A stretch of 39,567 nucleotides of DNA from Alphaproteobacteria bacterium. Its GTDB lineage: Bacteria; Pseudomonadota; Alphaproteobacteria; Caulobacterales; Caulobacteraceae. A model generated the notes under the pieces. That model was not told the DNA's origin, made no database searches, and saw only the letters and a list, made by a program, of their open reading frames with translations. Positions 17,314 to 25,222 of this stretch are shown in pieces. Positions within the stretch are counted from its first letter, which is position 1. Each line of letters opens with the position of its first letter. The position numbers were made by a program, and so were the translations under genes. The stretch covers positions 1 through 39,567 of the forward strand of contig JAHINZ010000243.1 in NCBI GenBank assembly GCA_018895795.1, written 5' to 3'.

Positions 17314-17775
17314 ATGACGATCACCATGACGCCGATCGGCCGGGTCGAGGGCGGCCGCGACGTTCCGGAAGACGATGATTGGGGCCAGAGCCGCGCCAAG
17401 ATCGCGCTGGACCCCGCCCGCTTCACCGCCGAGGCGCTGATGGGGCTGGAGACCTTCAGCCACGCCGAGGTGATCTATGTCTTCGATCGGGTGACCGACG
17501 ACCAGATCGTCACCGGCGCCCGCCATCCGCGCGGCAACCCCGCCTGGCCGAAGATCGGCATCTTCGCCCAGCGCGGCAAGAACCGGCCCAATCGGATCGG
17601 CGTCACGGTCTGCAGGATCGTGGCGGTGGACGGCCTCCATCTCGAGGTGGAGGGCCTGGACGCCATAGACGGTACGCCGGTGCTGGACATCAAGCCGATG
17701 ATGGCCGGCTTCGCGCCGCGCGGCGAGCACCGCGAGCCCGACTGGGCGCGGGAAATCATGGCGACCTACTGGTAG
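17314..17775 (+). CDS. trmO: TrmO-like tRNA (t6A37) methyltransferase
   Basis: Protein of 153 residues of the TsaA/YaeB/UPF0066 family, which N6-methylates t6A37 in tRNAs using SAM. The signature GIFAQRGKNRPNRIGVTVC and the closing DGTPVLDIKPMM are clear. E. coli TrmO has an extra C-terminal domain that is absent here, as in many bacteria. A GGAGAAG site lies just before the ATG. The gene begins 30 bases after glmS on the same strand. Confidence 0.88.
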   Translation: MTITMTPIGRVEGGRDVPEDDDWGQSRAKIALDPARFTAEALMGLETFSHAEVIYVFDRVTDDQIVTGARHPRGNPAWPKIGIFAQRGKNRPNRIGVTVCRIVAVDGLHLEVEGLDAIDGTPVLDIKPMMAGFAPRGEHREPDWAREIMATYW

Positions 17776-17779
17776 GCGG

Positions 17780-18241
17780 CTAGCGCCCTTTCAGGTCTGG
17801 GCAGGCGTCGGGCTCGACGGTCCAGCTCAGATCGGCGATGCGCCAGGCGCCGTCCTGCTTGACCAGGGTGAAGATGTCGACGCCGCAGTGGCTGGTGACG
17901 CCGCTCTTCTTGAACTCGTAGGGGCCGGTCACGGTGGCCAAGGCGCCGCGCCGTACGATCTGGGGCGACCACATCCGCTCATCCAGGCCGGGCTCGATGT
18001 GCTGGCCAAACGAGTCTTCGAACAGGACGCGGCGGACCTGGACCGCGCCGTTCAATGCCGGTCGCAGGGACGTGAACCGGCCGTCGGGCAGCATCGTCGC
18101 GCGCATGGCCGCCGGATCGGCCGCCGCCAGCCCGTCGAAAAAGGCCTGGACGACGGCCAGCGTCGCCGTGTCCTCCGGGTCGGTCACGGCGGGCGGGGTC
18201 GCGCCCAGGGCGGCGACCAGCAGGGTGGCGAGAAGGGGCAT
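17780..18241 (-). CDS. Secreted NTF2-like/SnoaL-type protein
   Basis: Protein of 153 residues. A short hydrophobic N-terminus (PLLATLLVAALGATPPA) looks like a signal peptide with an Ala-rich cleavage region. The rest fits the NTF2-like fold: helix VVQAFFDGLAAADPAAMRATM followed by strands including YEFKKSG and DIFTLVKQDGAWRIADLSWTVE, where the W-I-D pattern is typical. Such proteins are often small-ligand binders or orphan enzymes; none can be named here. It ends five bases from the convergent trmO stop. Confidence 0.7.
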   Translation of the reverse strand: MPLLATLLVAALGATPPAVTDPEDTATLAVVQAFFDGLAAADPAAMRATMLPDGRFTSLRPALNGAVQVRRVLFEDSFGQHIEPGLDERMWSPQIVRRGALATVTGPYEFKKSGVTSHCGVDIFTLVKQDGAWRIADLSWTVEPDACPDLKGR

Positions 18242-18262
18242 GGTCGGTTCCGCGCTGACGCT

Positions 18263-18898
18263 TCAGGCCCCCAGCATGCCCCAGCAGATCCCGACCTGGC
18301 CACCCCAATACAGGAACCACACCGCCCAGGCGGTCAGGCGCGGCGAGCCCAGCAGCTTGGCGCCCTTGAACAGGTCGAAGGACAGGATGGCGTCGGAGGC
18401 CATGAAGGCGACCGCGCCGACGGTGGCGGGCCAGAAGCGGTGCGGCAGCAACAGGCTGGAGACCACCATGCAGACGATGGCGGCGACATAGGCGATCACC
18501 GGCAAGCGCAGGGGGCCCAGCGACGACCACAGGGCCCGCAGCATCAGCCCCGCGGCAGAACCGACCGCCAGGGCTCCGATCCAGAAGGCCGTGCCGGGCG
18601 ACGCGCCATAGGTCCCAAACAGCGGCGTATAGATCACGTGGCCGACCAGGAAGGCGGCCAGGCCGAACGGCAACCAGCGCTTAGGGTCTCCGGCCAGAAA
18701 AAGATCGCCCAGGGTGCAGAAGGCCAGGGCGATGGCCAGCAACACGCCGCCACCTTCCAGATAGGCGATCAGGGCCAGGGACCCGACGGCGCAGCCCTTG
18801 ATCAAGGTGCGCAGGGCCGAAGGCTCGCGCTGGCTGAAGATCAGGCCATAGACCAGGGCGCTGGCGCCCGACAGGGCCCAGAGCCGCGGGTCAGTCAT
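18263..18898 (-). CDS. Lysoplasmalogenase-like YhhN membrane protein
   Basis: Integral membrane protein of 211 residues with about eight helices, of the YhhN/TMEM86 family. Family blocks include FCTLGDLFL (acidic active-site region), FLVGHVIYTPLF and FMASDAILSFDLFKGAK. Animal members hydrolyse lysoplasmalogen; the bacterial substrate is unproven. Its ATG overlaps the end of the upstream DUF1232 gene by eight bases, so the two are probably translated together. Confidence 0.88.
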   Translation of the reverse strand: MTDPRLWALSGASALVYGLIFSQREPSALRTLIKGCAVGSLALIAYLEGGGVLLAIALAFCTLGDLFLAGDPKRWLPFGLAAFLVGHVIYTPLFGTYGASPGTAFWIGALAVGSAAGLMLRALWSSLGPLRLPVIAYVAAIVCMVVSSLLLPHRFWPATVGAVAFMASDAILSFDLFKGAKLLGSPRLTAWAVWFLYWGGQVGICWGMLGA

Positions 18899-19295
18899 CG
18901 GACGAGAGTCTGGCCAGGAAGGCCTTGGCGGCGTCCCGATGCCGGGGCTTGAGGTTCTTGCCGACGATGGCGATGACGGCGGCGATCACCGCCGCGTCGT
19001 CGGTCAGGCCCAGGGCCGGCAACATGTCGGGAATGACGTCGGTGGGCAGGACGAAATAGGCCAGGGCCGCCATCATCATGCCCTTGGCGGCGACCGGGGT
19101 GGTCGGATCACGGGCGCACCACCAGACCGAGAGGGCGTCGGCGGCGAACGGGATCTTGGCCGCGACCCTGCGGATCTTGGGCAGGAAGCCGCGCGCCACG
19201 CGTTCTTCGTTGACCCGCACCGTCGCCGGGACCAGGGCCTTGGCCGGATCGAGGATCTGGTTGACGTCGGGGGACGGTTTGGCGTCGGCGCTCAT
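18891..19295 (-). CDS. DUF1232 (YkvA) family protein
   Basis: Protein of 134 residues. The segment AYFVLPTDVIPDMLPALGLTDDAAV is the hallmark of DUF1232, with the conserved aspartates DVIPD and DDAA on either side of a hydrophobic turn. One or two helices may associate with the membrane. Function unknown. It overlaps the lysoplasmalogenase-like gene by eight bases and is divergent from the SDR gene at 19350. Confidence 0.88.
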   Translation of the reverse strand: MSADAKPSPDVNQILDPAKALVPATVRVNEERVARGFLPKIRRVAAKIPFAADALSVWWCARDPTTPVAAKGMMMAALAYFVLPTDVIPDMLPALGLTDDAAVIAAVIAIVGKNLKPRHRDAAKAFLARLSSDD

Positions 19296-19349
19296 CGGTT
19301 TACACCCTGTTCAACAACGCACTTAAACGCAAACCCCGAGGAAACGTCC

Positions 19350-20132
<783 letters not shown>

Positions 20133-20157
20133 TACAGGAAAGCGGAGGGGGTGGTAA

Positions 20158-20260
20158 CTTGCCCCCTCCGCGCCTTTGGCGCTCCTCCCCCGGCGGGGGA
20201 AGATGATTCATCCGCCCCCTCCGGGGGCGGACGGTCGCGTAGCGACCCGGTGGGGGCAAG
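20158..20260. repeat. GC palindromic repeat, family C copy 3
   Basis: Outer arms 20158-20169 and 20249-20260 (cttgccccctcc and ggtgggggcaag) enclose two smaller hairpins, in the same plan and with the same gcgcc-t/c-ttggcgc motif as the element at 7174-7277. It separates the SDR gene from a convergent lipoprotein gene. Confidence 0.75.
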
Positions 20261-20280
20261 TGACCGCCCCCATCCGCAAC

Positions 20281-20874
20281 CTACTTCTTCGGCGTCGGCA
20301 GGATGATGCTGCTGGCCAGGTTCTTCATGATCTCGCGGGCGTCGAAGGCCCGCGGATCACCCTCGGGCTTGGCGCCCTTGTGCAGGACAACCTCGGCGCC
20401 GGCCTCGAACTTCTCGATCGTCCGCACCTGGGTGCGGTCATAGAAGAAGGGGTCCCCCCAGAAGGGGTCCCAGCTGCGCCAGCCATAGCTGGGGCCGAAA
20501 TAGCGCCACGACGGACGCCAGTAGCCATAGGGATAGCCGTAGCCGAAGCCCGGACGGGCCAGCGGATCGGGATCCAGCACCGTGCGCGCCGTCCGGTCGG
20601 TGCGGCGGTCGGCGGTCTCGAACCAGTCATAGCCCTGCTGCACGGTCAGCTCGGCGGCGCGGTACAGCAGATAACGCTCGACGGTTTCCCGCGAGGTCAG
20701 GCTGTTGCCGGCGAAGCTGACGCGATAGCGGTCGGTCTCCAGGCGAAGTTCGGAAAAGCCGCCCGTCACCGCGCCGGACGTGGTCTTGGGTTGGTAGGGG
20801 GTCGCCGTCGCGCAGGCCGAGAGTCCGGCCGCGACGACCAGAGCCGCGACGAGGGCGGTTTTCTTGAGGGACAT
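20281..20874 (-). CDS. Putative outer-membrane lipoprotein, CC0125-like
   Basis: Lipoprotein precursor of 197 residues. The signal ends in the lipobox LSAC (Cys about 21), so the protein should be lipidated in the envelope. The mature part has a strand-rich region ending in TVQQGYDWFETADR and a Gly/Tyr/Trp-rich segment (YGYPYGYWRPSW). This pattern is common in uncharacterised caulobacterial lipoproteins. The start at 20874 has a clear AAGGAG site; a longer frame upstream lacks one. Function unknown. Confidence 0.75.
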   Translation of the reverse strand: MSLKKTALVAALVVAAGLSACATATPYQPKTTSGAVTGGFSELRLETDRYRVSFAGNSLTSRETVERYLLYRAAELTVQQGYDWFETADRRTDRTARTVLDPDPLARPGFGYGYPYGYWRPSWRYFGPSYGWRSWDPFWGDPFFYDRTQVRTIEKFEAGAEVVLHKGAKPEGDPRAFDAREIMKNLASSIILPTPKK

Positions 20875-20980
20875 CTCTGACGCTCCTTGGGGCATACGCG
20901 CGTGCCTGAAGCTTAACTCTGGAGACGCTTTGTGGTTTCGCCAAGGCGTTTGATGTCGGCGTTGCAATCGAAGTCGACCA

Positions 20981-21610
20981 TCAGCCTCGTGAAACGATCA
21001 GGATCGCGGCGCAAATCAGCAGCGCGCCGACGATGAAGGCGAAGCCTCGGCGGAAGGTCGGCTCGTTCATCCGCATCGACAGCGCCGCCCCGCCCAGGCC
21101 GTAGGAACTCATGCTGATCAGATCCATGCCGATCATCGCGCCCGCGAACATGATCAGTTGTGGGACCAGCGGCCTTTGCACATCGATGAACGGCGGCAGG
21201 ACGGCGGTGAAGAACAGCAGCACCTTGGGATTGGCGATCTGCACGGTGAAGCCGTCCACGAAGGCCGACTTGCCGGCCCTGACCGTGGCGACGGCGTGAC
21301 TCTCGATGTTCTTCCAGCCGGCCCATAGCGACTTGAGGCCCAGCCAGACCAGATAGGCGGCCCCCGCCAGGGCCAGGATGTGGAACGCCAGGGGAAAGGC
21401 GATGATCAGGGCGCCCAGGCCCAGGGCCGAGCCCGCGAACCAGATCAGGCTGGCGCAGTTCATGCCGATGACGCCGGCCAAGGCAGCGCGCTTGCCCTTT
21501 TCCACGCCGGTGGCGATGGCGAACAGGTTGGCGGGCCCCGGCGTGACAGCCATGACCGACATGGTGGCCAGGAAGGCGCCGTAGCGGGCGGGATCGACGG
21601 GAAGAGCCAT
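20981..21610 (-). CDS. LysE/RhtB-family amino-acid exporter
   Basis: Inner-membrane exporter of 209 residues with about six helices. The signature AVTPGPANLFAIATGVEKGKRAALAG follows the first helix, and FVDGFTVQIANPKVLLFFTAVLPPFI is the second family block. Members export basic or neutral amino acids or homoserine lactones; the substrate is not predictable. The ATG at 21610 gives the normal family length. Confidence 0.92.
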   Translation of the reverse strand: MALPVDPARYGAFLATMSVMAVTPGPANLFAIATGVEKGKRAALAGVIGMNCASLIWFAGSALGLGALIIAFPLAFHILALAGAAYLVWLGLKSLWAGWKNIESHAVATVRAGKSAFVDGFTVQIANPKVLLFFTAVLPPFIDVQRPLVPQLIMFAGAMIGMDLISMSSYGLGGAALSMRMNEPTFRRGFAFIVGALLICAAILIVSRG

Positions 21611-21651
21611 GCTCAGGCTATAGGCGAGCCCCTTCCCGTCGAAAAGTCGGA

Positions 21652-22056
21652 TCAGGCGCCGATGACGGCCAACATCCAGATCGCCCGTCCCAGGGCGCCA
21701 AACAGCAGCACCGCCGTCGCCAGGGCCTGGATCATGAAGCCCAGCTCGCGCTTGTCGGCCGAGGCGGCATAGCCCAGGGCGTAGAGGATCCGGCCCACGA
21801 TCCAGATCGCGCCGACGATCGTGGCGACCATGTCGTTCCAGTAGATCGCGAACAGCCACAGCGACGGCAGGAAGATCGGCAGCCATTCCAGCGTATTGGC
21901 CTGGACGCGAATATGCCGCTCCAGCTCGGGATCGCCGGTCATGCAGGGCGCGTGGATGCCGCACTTCTTGCGCGCCCCGCCGACCCTGACGCCCATCCAG
22001 ACATAAACGAGTAGGGCCACCAGCGTGACGACGGCGACCCAGGAATGCGGCTGCAT
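21652..22056 (-). CDS. MAPEG family membrane protein
   Basis: Protein of 134 residues with four hydrophobic helices. The conserved RIRVQANTLE-type segment appears as RHIRVQANTLEWLPIFLP, and a downstream WIVGRILYALGYA matches the MAPEG (microsomal glutathione-transferase-like) fold. Bacterial members are mostly uncharacterised. A GGGAGAAA site lies ahead of the ATG at 22056. It follows the LysE gene's strand, 41 bases upstream of its start. Confidence 0.9.
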   Translation of the reverse strand: MQPHSWVAVVTLVALLVYVWMGVRVGGARKKCGIHAPCMTGDPELERHIRVQANTLEWLPIFLPSLWLFAIYWNDMVATIVGAIWIVGRILYALGYAASADKRELGFMIQALATAVLLFGALGRAIWMLAVIGA

Positions 22057-22298
22057 GTGTGTTTCTCCCCTGCGGCCCATCGGACGGGGCCTTGAACCGG
22101 CAAGCTTAGCCAGCTTCGCGCGATTTGCATCCGCCCGTTGTCGGCGTCGCGGATTTGGCCCGTGGGGCCCCTTGGGGTATGTGCGCGTCGAGCGAGGCCT
22201 CGTCCTCGCGATCGGCCCGGCCTTCCGGCCAGGGAACCGACCGCGGGGCAAGAGCGCTTCTGTTCCAGGAATGACCCCTCATCGCGGAGGCCCAGGCC

Positions 22299-22499
22299 AT
22301 GCGAGTGAACGCCACGCCGATCGCCCAGATCGACTACAGCCCCGAGCACGGCAAGCTGTTCGTCACGTTCCATGACGGCGACGAATATGTCTATGTCGGG
22401 GTGCCCGAGCGGGTCAGCACCGCCTTTGTGCGCTCGCCTGTGAAGGGCCGCTTCTTCCAGCGGATCATCCGGGATCGTTATCCGTACAACCGGATGTAA
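22299..22499 (+). CDS. KTSC domain protein
   Basis: Small protein of 66 residues, entirely one KTSC domain. IAQIDYSPEHGKLFVTFHDGDEYVYVGVPE and the ending GRFFQRIIRDRYPYNRM are its hallmarks, although the exact KTSC tetrapeptide is replaced by SPVKG. The domain often accompanies RNA- or DNA-related proteins, but its activity is unknown. A GCGGAGG site precedes the ATG. Confidence 0.88.
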   Translation: MRVNATPIAQIDYSPEHGKLFVTFHDGDEYVYVGVPERVSTAFVRSPVKGRFFQRIIRDRYPYNRM

Positions 22500-22536
22500 A
22501 ACACGCGGCCCGCGCCTAGGGCGAGGCCAAGGTAAT

Positions 22537-22992
22537 TTGCAGCTCTGGGTAGAATTGGCTACGCTCCCGGTCTTGGATGCTGACCAGCCTCTTACTGCCG
22601 ATGCCTTTCTCAGGATGGCGGAGGGCAAGCGCATTGTCGCACTTGCGATGGCGGACCATAAATTCGCCTGTCGCGAAGCTTGGATGGCAGCCGGCTTTGC
22701 CGTTGAGTTCTCCCTCAAGGCGCTGATAATCCGGCGCGAACGCCTAAATGCTTGGCCCTCCAGAGAGGCGCGGCCTGATCTTTATACCCATAATTTGCGC
22801 GGACTTTTCGAAGCTGCGGGTGTTGACCTCACGCGTACGCCGCGAGCCCTGCGTGGCTCGATTCGCACGGTTCTGGATTGGATCCGCGCTCACGAGTATA
22901 GTTCCGGAAGAATGAGCCGCGCCAATGCACGCAGCATGGTGTCGGCAGCATTCGATCGAGAAGGAGTGGTCGCGTGGCTGGGCAGCCTGTGA
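22537..22992 (+). CDS. HEPN-domain protein (possible RNase toxin)
   Basis: Helical protein of 151 residues (TTG start at 22537, AAGG just upstream; an ATG at 22615 is an alternative). The segment AGFAVEFSLKALIIRRE is typical of the second HEPN helix. Arg79 and His85 in RPDLYTH give the R-X4-6-H motif used by HEPN ribonucleases. This supports, but does not prove, an RNA-cleaving activity. Base composition is clearly lower in GC than the surrounding genes, pointing to acquisition. The next gene overlaps it by 19 bases, as in toxin-antitoxin pairs. Confidence 0.6.
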   Translation: MQLWVELATLPVLDADQPLTADAFLRMAEGKRIVALAMADHKFACREAWMAAGFAVEFSLKALIIRRERLNAWPSREARPDLYTHNLRGLFEAAGVDLTRTPRALRGSIRTVLDWIRAHEYSSGRMSRANARSMVSAAFDREGVVAWLGSL

Positions 22993-23471
22993 TCGAGATG
23001 GAACGGCGACTTAAAGGCGGCCGGGAGTATCTCTCGGCCTTGAAAAAGCTCGGCTTTATACCGGATGCGCTTCTGTGGGCCGGCGTCGGCGACCAAGCGG
23101 CTAACGGGGCCATGGAATTGCTAATTGTCACCAGTTGGGTCGATGAAATTGGCCCAAAGGCGATCTACGATCTTCTTTTTGAAGCTTATGACGCCAGCGC
23201 CACGCCGAAGGACATCGACCCCTTCATCGTAACCCTTTTCAGCCCCCAAACGCAGATCGCGATCGACCTCAAAAACGCGATCTACACGTTGCGGTCAGAT
23301 GCACAGGCAAAACCCTCGAAGGGGGCCAGACCGGTGCTGGTTCTGGGTATGATGGATTACTACACAATCCCGTCATGGATCATTTTTTCGCGGCGATCGA
23401 AGTCCGATCACTTCGACACCCTGCGCCGCTTTCACGCTTTCCAGAACAACGTGGCTAAGCTCGCCGCCTAA
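22974..23471 (+). CDS. Unrecognised partner of the HEPN protein
   Basis: Protein of 165 residues that I do not recognise. The GTG start at 22974 has an AAGGAG site seven bases upstream and lies inside the end of the HEPN gene, so translation is coupled; an ATG at 22998 is possible. It is predicted mixed alpha/beta, with a hydrophobic strand VLVLGMMDYYTIPSWIIFSRR near residue 119 and acidic patches (ASATPKDIDPF). No nucleotidyltransferase GSxxxxxxxxxD motif of the MNT type is visible. Its low-GC character matches the HEPN gene. It might be an antitoxin or a targeting subunit (inference). Confidence 0.6.
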   Translation: MAGQPVIEMERRLKGGREYLSALKKLGFIPDALLWAGVGDQAANGAMELLIVTSWVDEIGPKAIYDLLFEAYDASATPKDIDPFIVTLFSPQTQIAIDLKNAIYTLRSDAQAKPSKGARPVLVLGMMDYYTIPSWIIFSRRSKSDHFDTLRRFHAFQNNVAKLAA

Positions 23472-23545
23472 AGCGGGGGCCGCTCGTGCGTTGATGACCC
23501 TAGGCGCGCCGCCGACTGAGCCGGCGCGCCCATAGACCTGTCGAC

Positions 23546-24769
23546 CTAGCGCCGATCGCGCTTGGCCAGCACGCGCAGGCGCAGGGCGTTGAGCTTGATG
23601 AAGCCGCCGGCGTCGCGGTGATCGTAGGCGACCTTGCCTTCCTCGAACGTCACCAGGTCCTGGTCGTACAGGCTGTAGGGGCTGGTGCGGCCGATGATGG
23701 AGACATTGCCCTTGTAGAGCTTGATCCGCACCTGGCCGGTGACCTTGGCCTGGCTGTAGTCGATGGCCGCCTGCAGCATCTCGCGCTCGGGGGCGAACCA
23801 GAAGCCGTTATAGACCAGCGATGCGTATTTCGGCATCAGCTCGTCCTTCAGGTGCATCGCGCCGCGATCGAGCGTGATCGACTCGATGCCGCGGTGGGCG
23901 GCCAGCAGGATGGTGCCGCCGGGGGTCTCATAGACGCCGCGCGACTTCATGCCGACGAAGCGGTTTTCCACCAGGTCCAGGCGACCGACGCCATTGTCGT
24001 GACCCAGCTGGTTGAGCTTGGTCAGCAGCGTGGCCGGCGACATCGCCACGCCGTCGATGGCGACCGGGTCGCCCTTCTCGAAGTCCATCGTGAAGACGTG
24101 CGGGGTGTCGGGGGCGTCTTCCGGCGCGATGGTGCGCATGTGGACGAATTCGGGGGCCTCGACGGCCGGATCTTCCAGCACCTTGCCCTCGGACGAGGAG
24201 TGCAGAAGGTTGGCGTCGACGCTGAACGGCGCTTCGCCGCGCTTGTCCTTGGCGATCTGGATCTGGTGCTTCTCGGCGAACTCCAGCAGGGCCTCGCGCG
24301 ACTTGAAGTCCCACTCGCGCCACGGGGCGATCACGTGGATGTCGGGCTCGAGGGCGTAATAGCCCAGCTCGAAGCGGACCTGGTCATTGCCCTTGCCGGT
24401 GGCGCCGTGGCTGACCGCGTCGGCGCCGACCTTGCGGGCGATCTCGATCTGCTTCTTGGCGATCAGCGGCCGGGCGATCGAGGTGCCCAGCAGGTACTGG
24501 CCTTCATAGACCGTGTTGGCGCGGAACATCGGGAAGACGTAGTCGCGCACGAACTCCTCGCGCACGTCCTCGATGAAGATGTTCTCCGGCTTGACGCCGG
24601 CGGCCAGGGCCTTGGCCCGCGCCGGTTCGATTTCCTCGCCCTGGCCCAGGTCGGCGGTGAAGGTGATGACCTCCGCGCCGTACTCGGTCTGCAGCCACTT
24701 GAGGATGATCGAGGTGTCGAGGCCGCCCGAATAGGCGAGAACGACCTTCTTCACGGGCTTGGCGGCCAT
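23546..24769 (-). CDS. argG: Argininosuccinate synthase ArgG
   Basis: 407 residues, the usual family length. It condenses citrulline and aspartate with ATP in arginine synthesis. The PP-loop LAYSGGLDTSII begins near residue 11. Other family blocks are GATGKGNDQVRFE and YETPGGTILLAAHRGIE. The tail is Arg-rich (LRVLAKRDRR). Start at the ATG at 24769; GGAAGGA lies upstream. No arginine-type operator is evident in the 86-base gap upstream. Confidence 0.98.
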   Translation of the reverse strand: MAAKPVKKVVLAYSGGLDTSIILKWLQTEYGAEVITFTADLGQGEEIEPARAKALAAGVKPENIFIEDVREEFVRDYVFPMFRANTVYEGQYLLGTSIARPLIAKKQIEIARKVGADAVSHGATGKGNDQVRFELGYYALEPDIHVIAPWREWDFKSREALLEFAEKHQIQIAKDKRGEAPFSVDANLLHSSSEGKVLEDPAVEAPEFVHMRTIAPEDAPDTPHVFTMDFEKGDPVAIDGVAMSPATLLTKLNQLGHDNGVGRLDLVENRFVGMKSRGVYETPGGTILLAAHRGIESITLDRGAMHLKDELMPKYASLVYNGFWFAPEREMLQAAIDYSQAKVTGQVRIKLYKGNVSIIGRTSPYSLYDQDLVTFEEGKVAYDHRDAGGFIKLNALRLRVLAKRDRR

Positions 24770-24855
24770 GGGCGGGGATCCTTCCGGAGAAACACAAAGT
24801 CGCGCGCGTTCAAGGGCGCCGGGGGCTTCGGGTCAAGACCTAATGGGCGGGGCGC

Positions 24856-25218
24856 CTAAAGGCTGCCGTCGTCCCGAAGGGTCTTGAGGGCGAACCGCAG
24901 GTGCAGCAGGTGGGCCAGGGCCAGCATCGCCGCCAGGGTGGCGCGGGCGCACAGCACCATCGCCGCCTCCAGCCCCCGCACCCGGAAGGTCGCGCCCGAC
25001 AGGGTGAAGGCGAAGATCACCGCCATGGCGACCGCCGGGATCAGCAGCAGGCCCACGGCCTTGGGGGCGCGCCAGACGGCCTTGTCGGCAAAGCCCCACT
25101 GGATCGGCACGGCCACGCCCGCGGGGATCCGCCGCCAGGCGGCCAGGGCCGTCGAGGCGATGATCGCCAGGGCGGCGATGGACAGGCCGTCGCCGAGGAT
25201 CCGCAGGGCGGTCTCCAT
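24856..25218 (-). CDS. DUF1648-like small membrane protein
   Basis: Protein of 120 residues with three or four hydrophobic helices. RIPAGVAVPIQWGFADKAVWRAPKAVGLLLIP resembles the DUF1648 motif (IPxxxPxHW...G...D....K) found in SdpI-type immunity proteins, but the rest of SdpI is absent. It starts four bases after the kup stop on the same strand, so it is probably cotranscribed with the potassium transporter. Role unknown. Confidence 0.65.
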   Translation of the reverse strand: METALRILGDGLSIAALAIIASTALAAWRRIPAGVAVPIQWGFADKAVWRAPKAVGLLLIPAVAMAVIFAFTLSGATFRVRGLEAAMVLCARATLAAMLALAHLLHLRFALKTLRDDGSL

Positions 25219-25222
25219 CGCC

